A stretch of DNA of 64,000 nt from NCBI RefSeq assembly GCF_036248275.1, contig NZ_CP109181.1, positions 1,302,001-1,366,000 of the forward strand. The letters are read 5' to 3'. Shown piece by piece: positions 25,276 through 34,304 of this stretch. The DNA is from Streptomyces sp. NBC_01716. Its GTDB lineage: Bacteria > Actinomycetota > Actinomycetes > Streptomycetales > Streptomycetaceae. The notes below the pieces were generated by a model. The model ran no database searches and had not been told where the DNA came from. It saw only the letters and a program-made list of their open reading frames with translations. Position 1 is the stretch's first letter. Each line of letters opens with the position of its first letter. Both the position numbers and the translations under genes were made by a program.

Positions 25276-25518
25276 GACGATCGCCAACTGGCCGTCTCGG
25301 CAGGACCGGTCTGGTCGGCGTCAACGGGTCAGGGAAATCTCGACCTGGCGAGCGTGCGCGCCCTCACGGCGGCGCTGGGGGCGTACAGGGGCGCCCTGGT
25401 CGTGGCGAGCCACGACCTGCCGTTCCTGGAGTCGATCGGCATCACGCGGTGGCTGGTTCTCGACGGCGAGCTGCGTGACACGACGGTGGAGGAGGTACGG
25501 GCGGGGACGGCCTCGTAA
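25276..25518 (+). pseudogene. Internally deleted copy of the ABC-F gene at the right island edge
   Basis: Bases 25303-25339 match 17737-17773 of the ABC-F gene (the Walker A region) and bases 25336-25517 match 19089-19270 (its 3' end) without a mismatch. The parts join at a shared AATC, so about 1.3 kb is missing. Bases 25276-25302 resemble the preceding ABC-F codons but have diverged and lack four bases, breaking the frame. The stop is TAA here and TAG in the intact copy. After it the sequence runs directly into the UvrA-like gene, which looks like the ancestral junction. Confidence 0.9.
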
Positions 25519-25606
25519 CGGCCGTCCCCGGGGGTCGAAACACGAACCAGAGGCCGGGCGGAAATCCGGACAGTAGTTGTCTGGATTCCCGGTTAGCTTC
25601 GGGCCC

Positions 25607-27877
25607 ATGCCTCGAAACATCACCATCGTGGGCGCCCGTGAGAACAACCTCAGGGACGTCTCGCTGACCATTCCCAAGGACCGGATCACCGTCTTCACCG
25701 GGGTCTCCGGGTCCGGCAAGTCCTCGATCGTCTTCGACACCATCGCCGTGGAGTCGCAGCGCCAGCTCAACGAGACCTTCACGACGTTCATCAGGAACCG
25801 GCTGCCCAAGTACGAGCGGCCGCACGTCGAGGCGATCGACGACCTGTCCGTGGCGATCGTCATCGACCAGAAGCCGGTGGGCGGCAACGTCCGTTCCACC
25901 GTCGGCACGATGACCGACATCTACTCGGTGATCAGGGTGCTGTTCTCGCGGTACGGCACGCCGAGCGCGGGGGCGGCCACCGCGTACTCCTTCAACGACC
26001 CGTCCGGCATGTGCCCGGAGTGCGACGGCGTGGGGCGGGTCGTACGGCTCGACCTCGATCGCGCGGTCGACTGGTCGAAGTCCCTCAACGGCGGCGCGCT
26101 GCTGCTGCCGGGGCTCTCGGTGGGCACCTGGGAGTGGAGCCTGTACGCCGGTTCGGGGCACTTCGACCCGGACAAGCCGATCGACCAGTACACCGCCGAG
26201 GAGCGCCGACTGCTGCTGTACGGCGGCGACTTCACCGTCAGGCTGGAGCTGCGGACGGGCGCGGCGGACGTACGGTTCGAGGGTGTCGTGGGCCGCTTCA
26301 CCCGGCTCTTCCTCAAGCGGGACACGGCGAGCCTGTCCGAGAAGCGCAGGGAGGCCGCGAGCCGGTTCACCGCGCAGCGGGTGTGCGACGCGTGCGGCGG
26401 GGCGCGGCTCAACGAGGCGGCGCTCGCGACCCGTATCGACGGCCTGAACATCGCCGACTACACCCGGATGGAGGTCGGGGACCTGGTGGGCGTACTGGCG
26501 GCGATCGACGACCCGGTGGCGACGCCGATCGCGGCCGCCGCGCGTGAGCGGCTCGACCGGCTGGTGGGGATCGGGCTCGGCTATCTGAGCCTGGACCGGG
26601 AGACGACCACGCTCTCCGGCGGTGAGGGGCAGCGGCTCAAGATGGTGCGCCATCTGGGGAGTTCGCTGACGGGGCTGACCTTCATCTTCGACGAGCCGAG
26701 CGTGGGTCTGCACCCGCGCGACGTGGGACGGCTGAACGATCTGCTGCGGCGGCTGCGCGACCGGGGCAACACGGTGCTGGTGGTGGAGCACGACCCGGAT
26801 GTGGTGGCCATCGCGGACCATGTCGTCGACATGGGGCCACGGGCGGGCGCGGACGGCGGACAGGTGGTGTTCGAGGGCACGGTGGAACGGCTGCGGGACT
26901 CGGACACCCTCACCGGCCGGCATCTCGTGAGCCGTACCCCCGTCAAGGACACCTTCCGCGCCCCCACCGGCCAACTGCCGGTGCGGGGAGCCGCGTTGCA
27001 CAATCTGAAGGGCATCGACGTACGGTTCCCCGCCGGGGTGCTGACGGCCGTGACCGGTGTCGCGGGGTCGGGCAAGTCGACGCTGGTCTCGCGGGTCTTC
27101 ACCGCCGCCCACCCGGACGCGATCGTCATCGACCAGGGCGCGATCACGGCCTCGTCGCGCTCCACGCCGGTGTCGTACCTCGGCGCCATGGACACCGTCC
27201 GCAAGGTGTACGCGAAGGAGAACGGCGTCGGGCCGGGCCTCTTCAGCTTCAACTCCTCCGGCGCCTGCGCCGCGTGCGCGGGGCGCGGGATCATCTACAC
27301 CGACCTCGCGTTCATGGACCCGGTGACGACGGTCTGCCAAGTGTGCGAGGGGCGGCGGTTCAACGACCGCGTACTGGCGCTCCGGGTGGGCGGCAGGTCC
27401 ATCGTGGACGTGCTGGACATGACGGCGGCTCAGGCGATCCCGTTCTTCGAGGAGTTCGGCGGCGACCGGGGACTGCTGCGCAAGCTGCGGACCCTGAACG
27501 ACGTGGGGCTCACATATCTGACGCTCGGTCAGCCACTGAGCTCCCTGTCGGGCGGGGAGCGCCAGCGCATCAAACTGGCGACCCAACTGCACCGTACGGG
27601 CAGCGTGTACGTCCTGGACGAGCCGACCACCGGGCTGCACATGGCGGACGTGGGCACGCTGCTGGCGCTGCTCGACCGGCTGGTGGACGCGGGGAACACG
27701 GTGATCTGCGTCGAGCACAACATGGATGTGGTCAAACGCGCGGACTGGGTGATCGACCTCGGCCCGGACGGCGGAAAACACGGCGGCGAGATCGTCTTCG
27801 AGGGAACACCGGCCGAACTGCTGCGCCACCCCAAGTCGTTCACCGCGGAGTACCTCCGGCGGGATCTGGGGGCGTGA
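25607..27877 (+). CDS. UvrA-like ABC ATPase (excinuclease subunit A paralogue)
   Basis: The 756-residue protein has two ABC modules in UvrA order. Module 1 has GVSGSGKSS (near residue 35), a zinc-finger pair CPECDGVG ... CDACGG, signature LSGGEGQR and FIFDEPSVGLHPRD. Module 2 has GVAGSGKST, CAACAGRG ... CQVCEGRR, LSGGERQR and VLDEPTTGLH. It is shorter than housekeeping UvrA (about 950 residues) because the UvrB-binding and insertion regions are reduced, as in drug-resistance UvrA paralogues such as DrrC. It probably protects DNA from intercalating or alkylating compounds. The ATG at 25607 has a very short leader. Part of the gene is duplicated at the left island edge. Confidence 0.92.
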   Translation: MPRNITIVGARENNLRDVSLTIPKDRITVFTGVSGSGKSSIVFDTIAVESQRQLNETFTTFIRNRLPKYERPHVEAIDDLSVAIVIDQKPVGGNVRSTVGTMTDIYSVIRVLFSRYGTPSAGAATAYSFNDPSGMCPECDGVGRVVRLDLDRAVDWSKSLNGGALLLPGLSVGTWEWSLYAGSGHFDPDKPIDQYTAEERRLLLYGGDFTVRLELRTGAADVRFEGVVGRFTRLFLKRDTASLSEKRREAASRFTAQRVCDACGGARLNEAALATRIDGLNIADYTRMEVGDLVGVLAAIDDPVATPIAAAARERLDRLVGIGLGYLSLDRETTTLSGGEGQRLKMVRHLGSSLTGLTFIFDEPSVGLHPRDVGRLNDLLRRLRDRGNTVLVVEHDPDVVAIADHVVDMGPRAGADGGQVVFEGTVERLRDSDTLTGRHLVSRTPVKDTFRAPTGQLPVRGAALHNLKGIDVRFPAGVLTAVTGVAGSGKSTLVSRVFTAAHPDAIVIDQGAITASSRSTPVSYLGAMDTVRKVYAKENGVGPGLFSFNSSGACAACAGRGIIYTDLAFMDPVTTVCQVCEGRRFNDRVLALRVGGRSIVDVLDMTAAQAIPFFEEFGGDRGLLRKLRTLNDVGLTYLTLGQPLSSLSGGERQRIKLATQLHRTGSVYVLDEPTTGLHMADVGTLLALLDRLVDAGNTVICVEHNMDVVKRADWVIDLGPDGGKHGGEIVFEGTPAELLRHPKSFTAEYLRRDLGA

Positions 27878-28004
27878 CCTGTCTCTCGGTACGGCTCCCT
27901 ACAGCCCCGCGAACCGCTCACATAACCACACGTAAAAGGGCATCCAACCGCGGATAAGTGAGTATCGCGACTCCGGTCTTGGCTCGTGGCTTACCGCGCC
28001 CTTA

Positions 28005-28037
28005 ACCTACGGTCACGTAACCTACGAACCCGTAGGT
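28005..28037. promoter_or_regulatory. Operator-like repeats upstream of the acyl-ACP desaturase
   Basis: ACCTACG (28020-28026) and CGTAGGT (28031-28037) form a perfect inverted repeat with a four-base spacer, and another ACCTACG lies 15 bases upstream (28005-28011). The site ends 25 bases before the start codon, where a TetR-type repressor of lipid desaturation would be expected to act. Confidence 0.55.
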
Positions 28038-28062
28038 ACCACTCCCGTCCCCAGGAGCATCC

Positions 28063-29037
28063 GTGACACTCACCTCTCCCCATCTCGGCAGTTCGGAGGC
28101 GTGGACAGACGCCCGACTGCTGTACGCACTGGAAGAGGTGGTGGAGAAAGAACTCAACCGCCATCTCAAGGTCGCCAAGGACTGGATGCCGCACGAGTAC
28201 GTGCCCTGGTCCGACGCGCGCAACTTCCCCGGTTTCTTCGAGGACGGCACGGCCTGGGAGGCGGAGCAGTCCAAGGTGACCGACCTCGGCAAGGTCGCCC
28301 TCGTGGTGAACCTGCTGACCGAGGACAACCTCCCCAGCTACCACCACGAGATCGCCAGCCTCTTCGGCCGCGACGGCGCGTGGGGCACCTGGGTGCACCG
28401 CTGGACCGCCGAGGAGGGCCGGCACGGCATCGTGTTGCGCGACTATCTGCTCGCGTCGCGCGCCGTCGACCCGGACAGGCTGGAGCAGTTCCGGATGGCG
28501 CACATGTCGGACGGCTTCACGTCGGACAACCGGCACTCGATGCTGCACTCCGTCGCGTACGTAGCCTTCCAGGAGCTGGCGACCCGTGTCTCGCACCGCA
28601 ACACCGGCCACCACTCGGGTGACCCGGTCTGCGACCGGATGCTGGCCCGTATCGCCACCGACGAGAACCTGCACATGGTCTTCTACCGCAATCTGCTCGG
28701 CGCGGCCTTCCAGATCGCCCCGGACCTCACCATGCGGTCGGTGCGCGACGTGGTCGTGGACTTCCGGATGCCGGGGCACGGTATGCCGGGCTTCGAGCGC
28801 GCCGCCGCGCAGATGGCGATCGGCGAGATCTACAACATGCGCATCCACCACGACGACGTGCTCCAGCCGGTGCTGCGCTATCTGAAGGTGCTCGACATCG
28901 ACGGGCTGGGCCCCGAGGGGCTCAAGGCGCAGGAAGAGCTCGGCATGTACATGGGCGGGCTCGACACCGAAGCGAGCAAGTTCGACGAGAAGCTCGCCGC
29001 CCGCAAGGCCCGGATGGCCGCGCGCGCCGCCGGCTGA
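28063..29037 (+). CDS. Acyl-[acyl-carrier-protein] desaturase
   Basis: The 324-residue protein is a soluble di-iron desaturase that introduces a double bond into acyl-ACP. The two iron-binding motifs are visible: EEGRHGIVLRDYL (about residue 115) and DENLHMVFYRN (about residue 203), with the first-helix glutamate near residues 67-70. The GTG start follows CAGGAG by five bases. An inverted repeat upstream suggests control by a lipid-responsive repressor. It is convergent with the WhiB-like gene, and a long hairpin lies between them. Confidence 0.94.
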   Translation: MTLTSPHLGSSEAWTDARLLYALEEVVEKELNRHLKVAKDWMPHEYVPWSDARNFPGFFEDGTAWEAEQSKVTDLGKVALVVNLLTEDNLPSYHHEIASLFGRDGAWGTWVHRWTAEEGRHGIVLRDYLLASRAVDPDRLEQFRMAHMSDGFTSDNRHSMLHSVAYVAFQELATRVSHRNTGHHSGDPVCDRMLARIATDENLHMVFYRNLLGAAFQIAPDLTMRSVRDVVVDFRMPGHGMPGFERAAAQMAIGEIYNMRIHHDDVLQPVLRYLKVLDIDGLGPEGLKAQEELGMYMGGLDTEASKFDEKLAARKARMAARAAG

Positions 29038-29119
29038 CCCCGCCGGGCCGGTCCGGCGACGGGCGGCACGGATTCATCACGTGCCCCACGAGGCAGAGCT
29101 CCCCGCGGGTGACAGGCCG

Positions 29120-29151
29120 CGGGCCGTACACCCCGCACGGCGTACGGCCCG
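29120..29151. terminator. Bidirectional terminator between desaturase and WhiB genes
   Basis: CGGGCCGTAC and GTACGGCCCG form a perfect ten-pair stem with a 12-base loop. A second stem of CGTCGTCG and CGACGACG repeats lies at about 29190-29235, just beyond the WhiB stop. Confidence 0.7.
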
Positions 29152-29250
29152 AAGTCCGGCACCCGTCTCTTCCTCACCGGCGCACCCTCATCGTCGTCGT
29201 CTCCGTCCCGTTCGGCGGAGGCGACGACGACGCGTTTCCAGCCGCCCGGC

Positions 29251-29562
29251 TCAGGCGGTCTCGGACGTGGCCGAAGCCGCTCCGGTACGGGCCGGACCGG
29301 AGCGGCGCAGCCGCTCGCGCTCCTTCTCCGACATCCCGCCCCACACGCCGAAGCGCTCGTCGTTGTCCAGGGCGTATTCCAGACACTCGCGCCGCCCCTC
29401 ACAGGCACCGCAGAGCTGCTTGGCCTCGCGGGTGGACGAGCCGGGGGCCGGGAAGAAGAACTCGGGCCCCGTCTGGGCGCACAGGGCGTTCTCCTGCCAG
29501 GCCAGTTCCTGTCCCGTGCGCCCGGTGATGCCGGTGAGGGTTTTCATTGCATCGATCTGCAT
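29251..29562 (-). CDS. WhiB-family iron-sulfur transcriptional regulator
   Basis: The roughly 100-residue protein has the four WhiB cysteines: ALCAQTGPEFFFP, QLCGACEGRRECLEYAL, and the GVWGG turn with the basic KERERLRR tail. These hold a 4Fe-4S cluster and contact sigma factor and DNA. The start could be ATG 29562 or ATG 29547, and neither has a strong ribosome site. It lies between a convergent desaturase and a VOC gene. In S. coelicolor a Wbl gene lies near the small laccase gene, but I cannot assign the letter with certainty. Its C-terminal tail (PARTGAASATSETA) is not conserved. Confidence 0.92.
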   Translation of the reverse strand: MQIDAMKTLTGITGRTGQELAWQENALCAQTGPEFFFPAPGSSTREAKQLCGACEGRRECLEYALDNDERFGVWGGMSEKERERLRRSGPARTGAASATSETA

Positions 29563-29647
29563 GGCGCACACGGTGCCTGGTGGCCATAAACATTCGATCA
29601 ACGACCTGATGAGGGCCGTCCGAGGGGCGATTTCCGGCCCGACTCGC

Positions 29648-30445
29648 TCACGCGTCCTGCGCGAAGCCCTGCATGAACGCGAGGCGTGCGCCGTACGGGT
29701 CGTGCACCACGGCGAAACGGCCGACGCCCTCGATGTCCGTGGGCTCCTGGACGGTCGTACCGCCCAGCCGGTCCGAACTCGCCACCGCAGCATCGCAGTC
29801 GGCCGTACCGAAGTACAGGAGCCAGTTCGGCCCCGTCGTGTCGGAGGTCGGATCGGCCTCGCTCGGGACGATCCCGGCGAACATGCCTTCCGGGCCCTTG
29901 CCCGCCGGATGGACCATCGTGTACTCGCCGCCGCCTCCCGGCATCGGCATGGTGCTCGACTCCCAGCCGAAGACGGAGCCGTAGAAGCCGGTGGCCGCAT
30001 CCTTGTCCGGGGTGGTGAGCTCGGCCCAGCAGAGGCTGCCGGGACCGTCGACGGCCTCCAGGCCGCTGTTCGTCCCCGGCTGCCAGGTGGCGAAGTCGGC
30101 TCCGGCCGGGTCGGAGCACATCGTCATCCGCCCCAGGTCCCGGACGTCCATCGGCTCGTTGACGACCCGGCCGCCGTTGTCCTGCACGGCCGTGGCGGTG
30201 GCGTCGGCATCGGCTGTCTGGAGGTAGAGGGTCCAGGACGGGGGCGCCTGCTCGACGGGGAGCTGCATGGCCCCCGCGACCGTCTTCCCGTTCAGCTGGA
30301 ACATGCCGTAGCCGCCGAATTCGGGGCCGGCCGACACATGGTCCCAGCCGAGAACACCTCCGTAGAAGGACTTCGCACCCTCGATGTCGGGTGTGGCGAG
30401 ATCTGCCCAGTTCGGTGAACCCTGCACATAACGGGTGGTGAGCAT
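29648..30445 (-). CDS. Two-domain VOC (glyoxalase/bleomycin-resistance fold) protein
   Basis: The 265-residue protein has two VOC modules, each starting with a PNWADLATPDIEGAKSFYGGVLGW- or CWAELTTPDKDAATGFYGSVFGW-type segment, about 130 residues apart. Such tandem proteins usually bind a small hydrophobic ligand or metal; a specific reaction cannot be read from sequence. The ATG at 30445 is preferred since GAGGAG lies five bases upstream; a GTG three bases earlier is too close. The gene reads the same way as the laccase gene, but a strong hairpin separates them. Confidence 0.87.
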   Translation of the reverse strand: MLTTRYVQGSPNWADLATPDIEGAKSFYGGVLGWDHVSAGPEFGGYGMFQLNGKTVAGAMQLPVEQAPPSWTLYLQTADADATATAVQDNGGRVVNEPMDVRDLGRMTMCSDPAGADFATWQPGTNSGLEAVDGPGSLCWAELTTPDKDAATGFYGSVFGWESSTMPMPGGGGEYTMVHPAGKGPEGMFAGIVPSEADPTSDTTGPNWLLYFGTADCDAAVASSDRLGGTTVQEPTDIEGVGRFAVVHDPYGARLAFMQGFAQDA

Positions 30446-30529
30446 CACGGCTCCTCAGAGAGACCCCCCGTACGATTCCTCTCCGAGTCTGCTACCGATC
30501 CGGGACCCTCGCATGTGTACGACGCGAGA

Positions 30530-30563
30530 GCGCCGGACGGGTGTGTACCGGCCCGTCCGGCGC
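30530..30563 (-). terminator. Terminator after the small laccase gene
   Basis: GCGCCGGACGGG and CCCGTCCGGCGC form a perfect 12-pair stem with a ten-base loop, 20 bases beyond the laccase stop on the minus strand. Confidence 0.8.
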
Positions 30564-30582
30564 CCGATGAAGCCCCCGCGCG

Positions 30583-31629
30583 TCAGTGACCCGCGTGTGC
30601 GCCCTGCGCGGCGGCACCCTGCGCGCTCGCGCCCTTCGCGCTCTTCTTCGCCGCCGGGTGATGCGGCTCGTACCCGGGAATCGTGCCGTCGGGCTTGGCG
30701 ATCAGGAACAGCCCCGCCATGCCCTGGTCCGAGTGGCTCTGTACGTGGCAGTGGTACATCCACGCGCCCGCGCCGACGCCCTCGCCCGCGATGATCTGGA
30801 GCCCGAAGGAGTCAGCCGGTCCAGTGATCTTGTTGTCGACGATCCGGCTGGTGTCACCGGCCCCGCTGAGCAGGCCGGTCCTGTTGTCGGCCCAGCGGTG
30901 ACCGTGGATATGGAACGTGTGGTAGAATTCGCCGTGCGTGATCATGATGACTTCGAGTCGCTCACCCACCGTGGCCTCGAAGTTGGGGCTCTGAGCACCC
31001 GGCAGATTGTTGATCTGCATGTCATTGAAGACGATCGTGAACTGCTTGTCGGGGAGGATGTCACCCTCTCGGCGGACCACCAGACCACCGTAAAGGCCCT
31101 GCCTGATGCCGCCCGTGCCGTGGTCGGTGCCGACGACGTGGTCGTGGTAGTGCCAGTAGCCGGCGCTGCCCTCGCGGTACGTGCCGTCGGCCCGCTTGCC
31201 AGGCTTGTGCGTACGCCAGGTGTAGGTGCGCTTCCCGCCCGGCGGAACGTGACTCTTGTTCAGACGGGTGCCGTCGTTGGCGATGTCGTAGTCGACACCG
31301 TGCACATGCAGGCTCGCGTCGACGTCCGTGAGATTGGTGAACTCGATGTGGACCGTGTCGCCCTCGACGATGTCGATCACCGGGCCCGGGACGGTCGCCT
31401 TGCCCTTCTCGAAGCCGTAGCCGATCTTCCCCGTGCCCAACCGCTCGGCCACCATGGTGAGGTGGTGCACCTTGCCGCCGGCCGGCGCTCGTTCCGGGCC
31501 CGCCGTGACGGCGTTCGGCGCAGGCGCCGCCGAAGAGGCAGAGGCAACGGACAACGATGTCACCCCAGTTGCCGCGACCGCGCCGCCGGCCATGAGGCGC
31601 CGGTTGAAACTCCGTCTGTCCATCGCCAT
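30583..31629 (-). CDS. Two-domain small laccase (multicopper oxidase)
   Basis: The 348-residue protein resembles the small laccase SLAC of S. coelicolor. A twin-arginine signal ([10 protein letters not shown], residues 4-13) exports it already folded with copper. Copper ligands appear in order: [25 protein letters not shown] and [15 protein letters not shown], the last giving the type 1 site and trinuclear centre. It forms trimers in the family and oxidises phenols with oxygen. The C-terminal tail is histidine- and alanine-rich. The ATG at 31629 follows GGGAG by six bases. It is divergent from a secreted operon that encodes another copper-protein-like domain. Confidence 0.95.
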   Translation of the reverse strand: MAMDRRSFNRRLMAGGAVAATGVTSLSVASASSAAPAPNAVTAGPERAPAGGKVHHLTMVAERLGTGKIGYGFEKGKATVPGPVIDIVEGDTVHIEFTNLTDVDASLHVHGVDYDIANDGTRLNKSHVPPGGKRTYTWRTHKPGKRADGTYREGSAGYWHYHDHVVGTDHGTGGIRQGLYGGLVVRREGDILPDKQFTIVFNDMQINNLPGAQSPNFEATVGERLEVIMITHGEFYHTFHIHGHRWADNRTGLLSGAGDTSRIVDNKITGPADSFGLQIIAGEGVGAGAWMYHCHVQSHSDQGMAGLFLIAKPDGTIPGYEPHHPAAKKSAKGASAQGAAAQGAHAGH

Positions 31630-31753
31630 GCCGAACTCCCCACATGCGGTGCTGAGATTTTCGGGACACAGTGAAGCCCCGGGACGGCCACACGGTAGCT
31701 CGGAGATCTTCGTTTATCCACACTCAGGACAAAGTTAGTTCCATTGTGGTGAT

Positions 31754-31787
31754 ACCTCTTGGCTCACCGCCCAAAGAGGTCTAGCTT
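31754..31787 (+). promoter_or_regulatory. Promoter with inverted repeat before the ThuA/sugar dehydrogenase gene
   Basis: TTGGCT (31759-31764) and TAGCTT (31782-31787) are 17 bases apart, a good vegetative-type promoter. ACCTCTT (31754-31760) and AAGAGGT (31774-31780) form an inverted repeat that overlaps the -35 box and spacer, a position suited to a repressor. Confidence 0.55.
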
Positions 31788-31826
31788 CACGCCTGTTGCT
31801 GTGACCAAAGATGGGTGGGTGAACAC

Positions 31827-34304
31827 ATGCAGCGCGTACCACATCGCCGGTCAAGATCCCGGCGCGCAATGGCCGCGGCCGTGGTGGCCGGCACCATGGC
31901 CGCTACTCTGCTAGGCGGAAACGCCATGGCGGGTCCGTACCCCGAGCCGCCGTCGACAACGTTGTCCCTTCCTTCGCCGCCCGGCGGCAAGAACGTGAAG
32001 GTACTCGTCTTCTACGGTTCGACGTCGGAAGAGTCCCCGATCGTCAACGCCGGAATCGAGGCCATCGAGAAGATCGGCCTGACCGGCCCGGCCGCCCAGC
32101 GCTTCAAGACCGAGACCAACGGTGACGGTTCGGTCTTCACCAACGCCACCAAGCTGGGCAAGTACAACGCGGTTGTCTTCCTGACGGGCGGCGGCGATGT
32201 GCTGGATCCCGAGCAGGAGGCCGGACTCGAAGCCTTCGTCGAAGCCGGCGGAGGCTTCCTCGGCATCCGGGACGCGGCGCGCACCGAGCCGTACTCGGAG
32301 TGGTTCACCGGACTGATCGGCGCCCGTCCCGACGACGCGAGCCCGGACACGGTCCAGCGCGCGACCGTCGAGGTCGGCGACCGCCAGCACCCCGCGACCA
32401 AGAACCTGCCGAAGGAGTGGAAGCGCTCCGACAAATGGTTCAACTGGGACCAGAACCCGACCGGCGACGTGCACACCGTCGCCCGCCTCCGGGAGAGCAC
32501 CTACAAGCCGGGTGAGGGCGCCAACGGCGCGGACCACCCGATCTCCTGGTGCCGTGACTACGACGGCGGCCGTTCCTTCTACACAGGCATGGGCGCCACC
32601 GTCGACTCGTACGCCGAGACCGACTTCCGCGACCACCTGCGCGGCGCCCTCGCGTGGACCACGCGCACCTCGCGGGCCGACTGCAAGGCGAGCATCACCT
32701 CCAACTACACGGCGGAGCGTGTCACCCAGCCCAACAAGCCCGGCGAGTCGGACCAGATCGGCGAGCCGCACGGCACCGTCGTCGCGCCCGACGGCCGCGT
32801 CTTCTACATCGGCCGCGGCGGCGGCGACAACACCCAGCCCGTCGTCACCGACTGGGCCAACCCGGACATCGGCAAGGGCGAGGGCCAGATCCACGTCTAC
32901 GACCCGAAGACCAAGAAGGTCACCAAGGCCGGCGGCCTGACCATCTTCGGCAACAAGGGCGGCGGCGACGAGCTGGTCAAGAACGAGGAGGGCCTGCTCG
33001 GTATCGAGCTGGACCCCGACTTCATGACCAACGGCTGGGTGTATCTGCACTACACACCCCACTCGGAGATCAACCGTGACACCCGGATGGCCGAGCGCCG
33101 TGTCTCCCGGTTCACGCTGGACCTCGCGACCAACAAGCTCGACCTCGCCAGCGAGAAGAAGCTGCTGGGCTGGCCGGTGCAGATCAACAGCTGCTGCCAC
33201 GCGGGCGGCGGCATGGCGTGGGACTCCAAGGGCAACCTCTACATCGCGACCGGGGACAACAACTCCTCCGGGTTCAGCGACGGTTACTCGGGCAACAACC
33301 CGCAGCCGAACTACAAGGGCGTCTCCTTCGCCGACGCGCGCCGTACTGCCGGTAACACCAACAACCTCAACGGGAAGATCCTGCGGATCCACCCCGAGGA
33401 CAACGGCACGTACACCCTGCCCGACGGCAACCTCTTCACCGGTGAGGAGACCGCCGAGGGCGGCGGCAAGACCCGCGGCGAGATCTATGTGATGGGTGTG
33501 CGCAACCCGGCGCGTATCTCCGTCGACAAGAAGACCGACACCCTGTACGCGGGCTGGGTCGGCCCCGACGCGGGCGCCCCGAGCACCACCTGGGGCCCGG
33601 CCAAGTACGACACCTTCGCCGCCATCACCAAGGCGGGCAACCAGGGCTGGCCGTACTGCATGGGCAACAAGCAGCCCTACCGCGACCGCAACCTGCCCGA
33701 CCCGTCGAAGCCGCTGGGCTGGTACAACTGCGACGCGCCGAAGAACGAGTCCCCGAACAACGACGGTCTCGTCAGCATCCCGCCGATCACCGGGAACACC
33801 ATCTGGTACTCGCCCCAGGGCGGCGCGCCGGACTACCCGCGGGACGCGAACGGCATCCCGAGCTACAAGGCGGCGGAAGCCACCTACCTCCTCCCGTGGC
33901 TCAAGGGCGGTGGCCAGGCGACCATGAACGGTCCGCTCTACCGGTTCGACGCCGAGAACGCGACGGCTGAGAGCTGGCCCTCGTACTGGGACGGCAAGTG
34001 GTTCGTGGGCGACTTCTACGACCAGACCCAGCCGCGGCACGCGGTGGAACTCGACCCCAAGACCGCGGGCAAGGGCGGACTGCCCGTGCACGCGGAGTCG
34101 TTGAAGGAGATCATCCCGGTCGGTGAGAGCGGCATCCGCAACCTCATGGACTGGAAGTTCGCCCCCGACGGCTCGCTCTACGTGCTCGACTACGGACGTG
34201 GTTTCTTCACCTCCGACGCGAAGTCCGCGCTGTGGCGCGTGACGTACAAGGGCGGCGAGGCCACCCCCGCCGCCGCGGATCTGGCCAGAAAGGCGGCGCA
34301 GTGA
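31827..34304 (+). CDS. Secreted ThuA-domain / PQQ-type sugar dehydrogenase fusion
   Basis: The protein of about 825 residues has a signal peptide (MAAAVVAGTMAATLL, cleavage near AMAGPYP). A ThuA-like domain (about 40-270; KVLVFYGSTSE, GGGFLGIRDAARTE) follows, then a glucose/sorbosone dehydrogenase beta-propeller (about 290-800; NEEGLLGIELDPDF, QINSCCHAGGGMAWDSKGNLYIATGD, GEIYVMGVRNPARIS). ThuA proteins act in 3-keto-sugar metabolism. Together they suggest extracellular oxidation of a carbohydrate. The start may be ATG 31827 or GTG 31815. The next gene overlaps its stop codon, so the two are co-translated and likely work together. Confidence 0.9.
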   Translation: MQRVPHRRSRSRRAMAAAVVAGTMAATLLGGNAMAGPYPEPPSTTLSLPSPPGGKNVKVLVFYGSTSEESPIVNAGIEAIEKIGLTGPAAQRFKTETNGDGSVFTNATKLGKYNAVVFLTGGGDVLDPEQEAGLEAFVEAGGGFLGIRDAARTEPYSEWFTGLIGARPDDASPDTVQRATVEVGDRQHPATKNLPKEWKRSDKWFNWDQNPTGDVHTVARLRESTYKPGEGANGADHPISWCRDYDGGRSFYTGMGATVDSYAETDFRDHLRGALAWTTRTSRADCKASITSNYTAERVTQPNKPGESDQIGEPHGTVVAPDGRVFYIGRGGGDNTQPVVTDWANPDIGKGEGQIHVYDPKTKKVTKAGGLTIFGNKGGGDELVKNEEGLLGIELDPDFMTNGWVYLHYTPHSEINRDTRMAERRVSRFTLDLATNKLDLASEKKLLGWPVQINSCCHAGGGMAWDSKGNLYIATGDNNSSGFSDGYSGNNPQPNYKGVSFADARRTAGNTNNLNGKILRIHPEDNGTYTLPDGNLFTGEETAEGGGKTRGEIYVMGVRNPARISVDKKTDTLYAGWVGPDAGAPSTTWGPAKYDTFAAITKAGNQGWPYCMGNKQPYRDRNLPDPSKPLGWYNCDAPKNESPNNDGLVSIPPITGNTIWYSPQGGAPDYPRDANGIPSYKAAEATYLLPWLKGGGQATMNGPLYRFDAENATAESWPSYWDGKWFVGDFYDQTQPRHAVELDPKTAGKGGLPVHAESLKEIIPVGESGIRNLMDWKFAPDGSLYVLDYGRGFFTSDAKSALWRVTYKGGEATPAAADLARKAAQ

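Noticed and set aside
19272..25518. Integrative element with tRNA attachment site and integrase
   Set aside because: No integrase, tRNA or direct att-like repeat was seen; the edges are fragments of the flanking genes instead.
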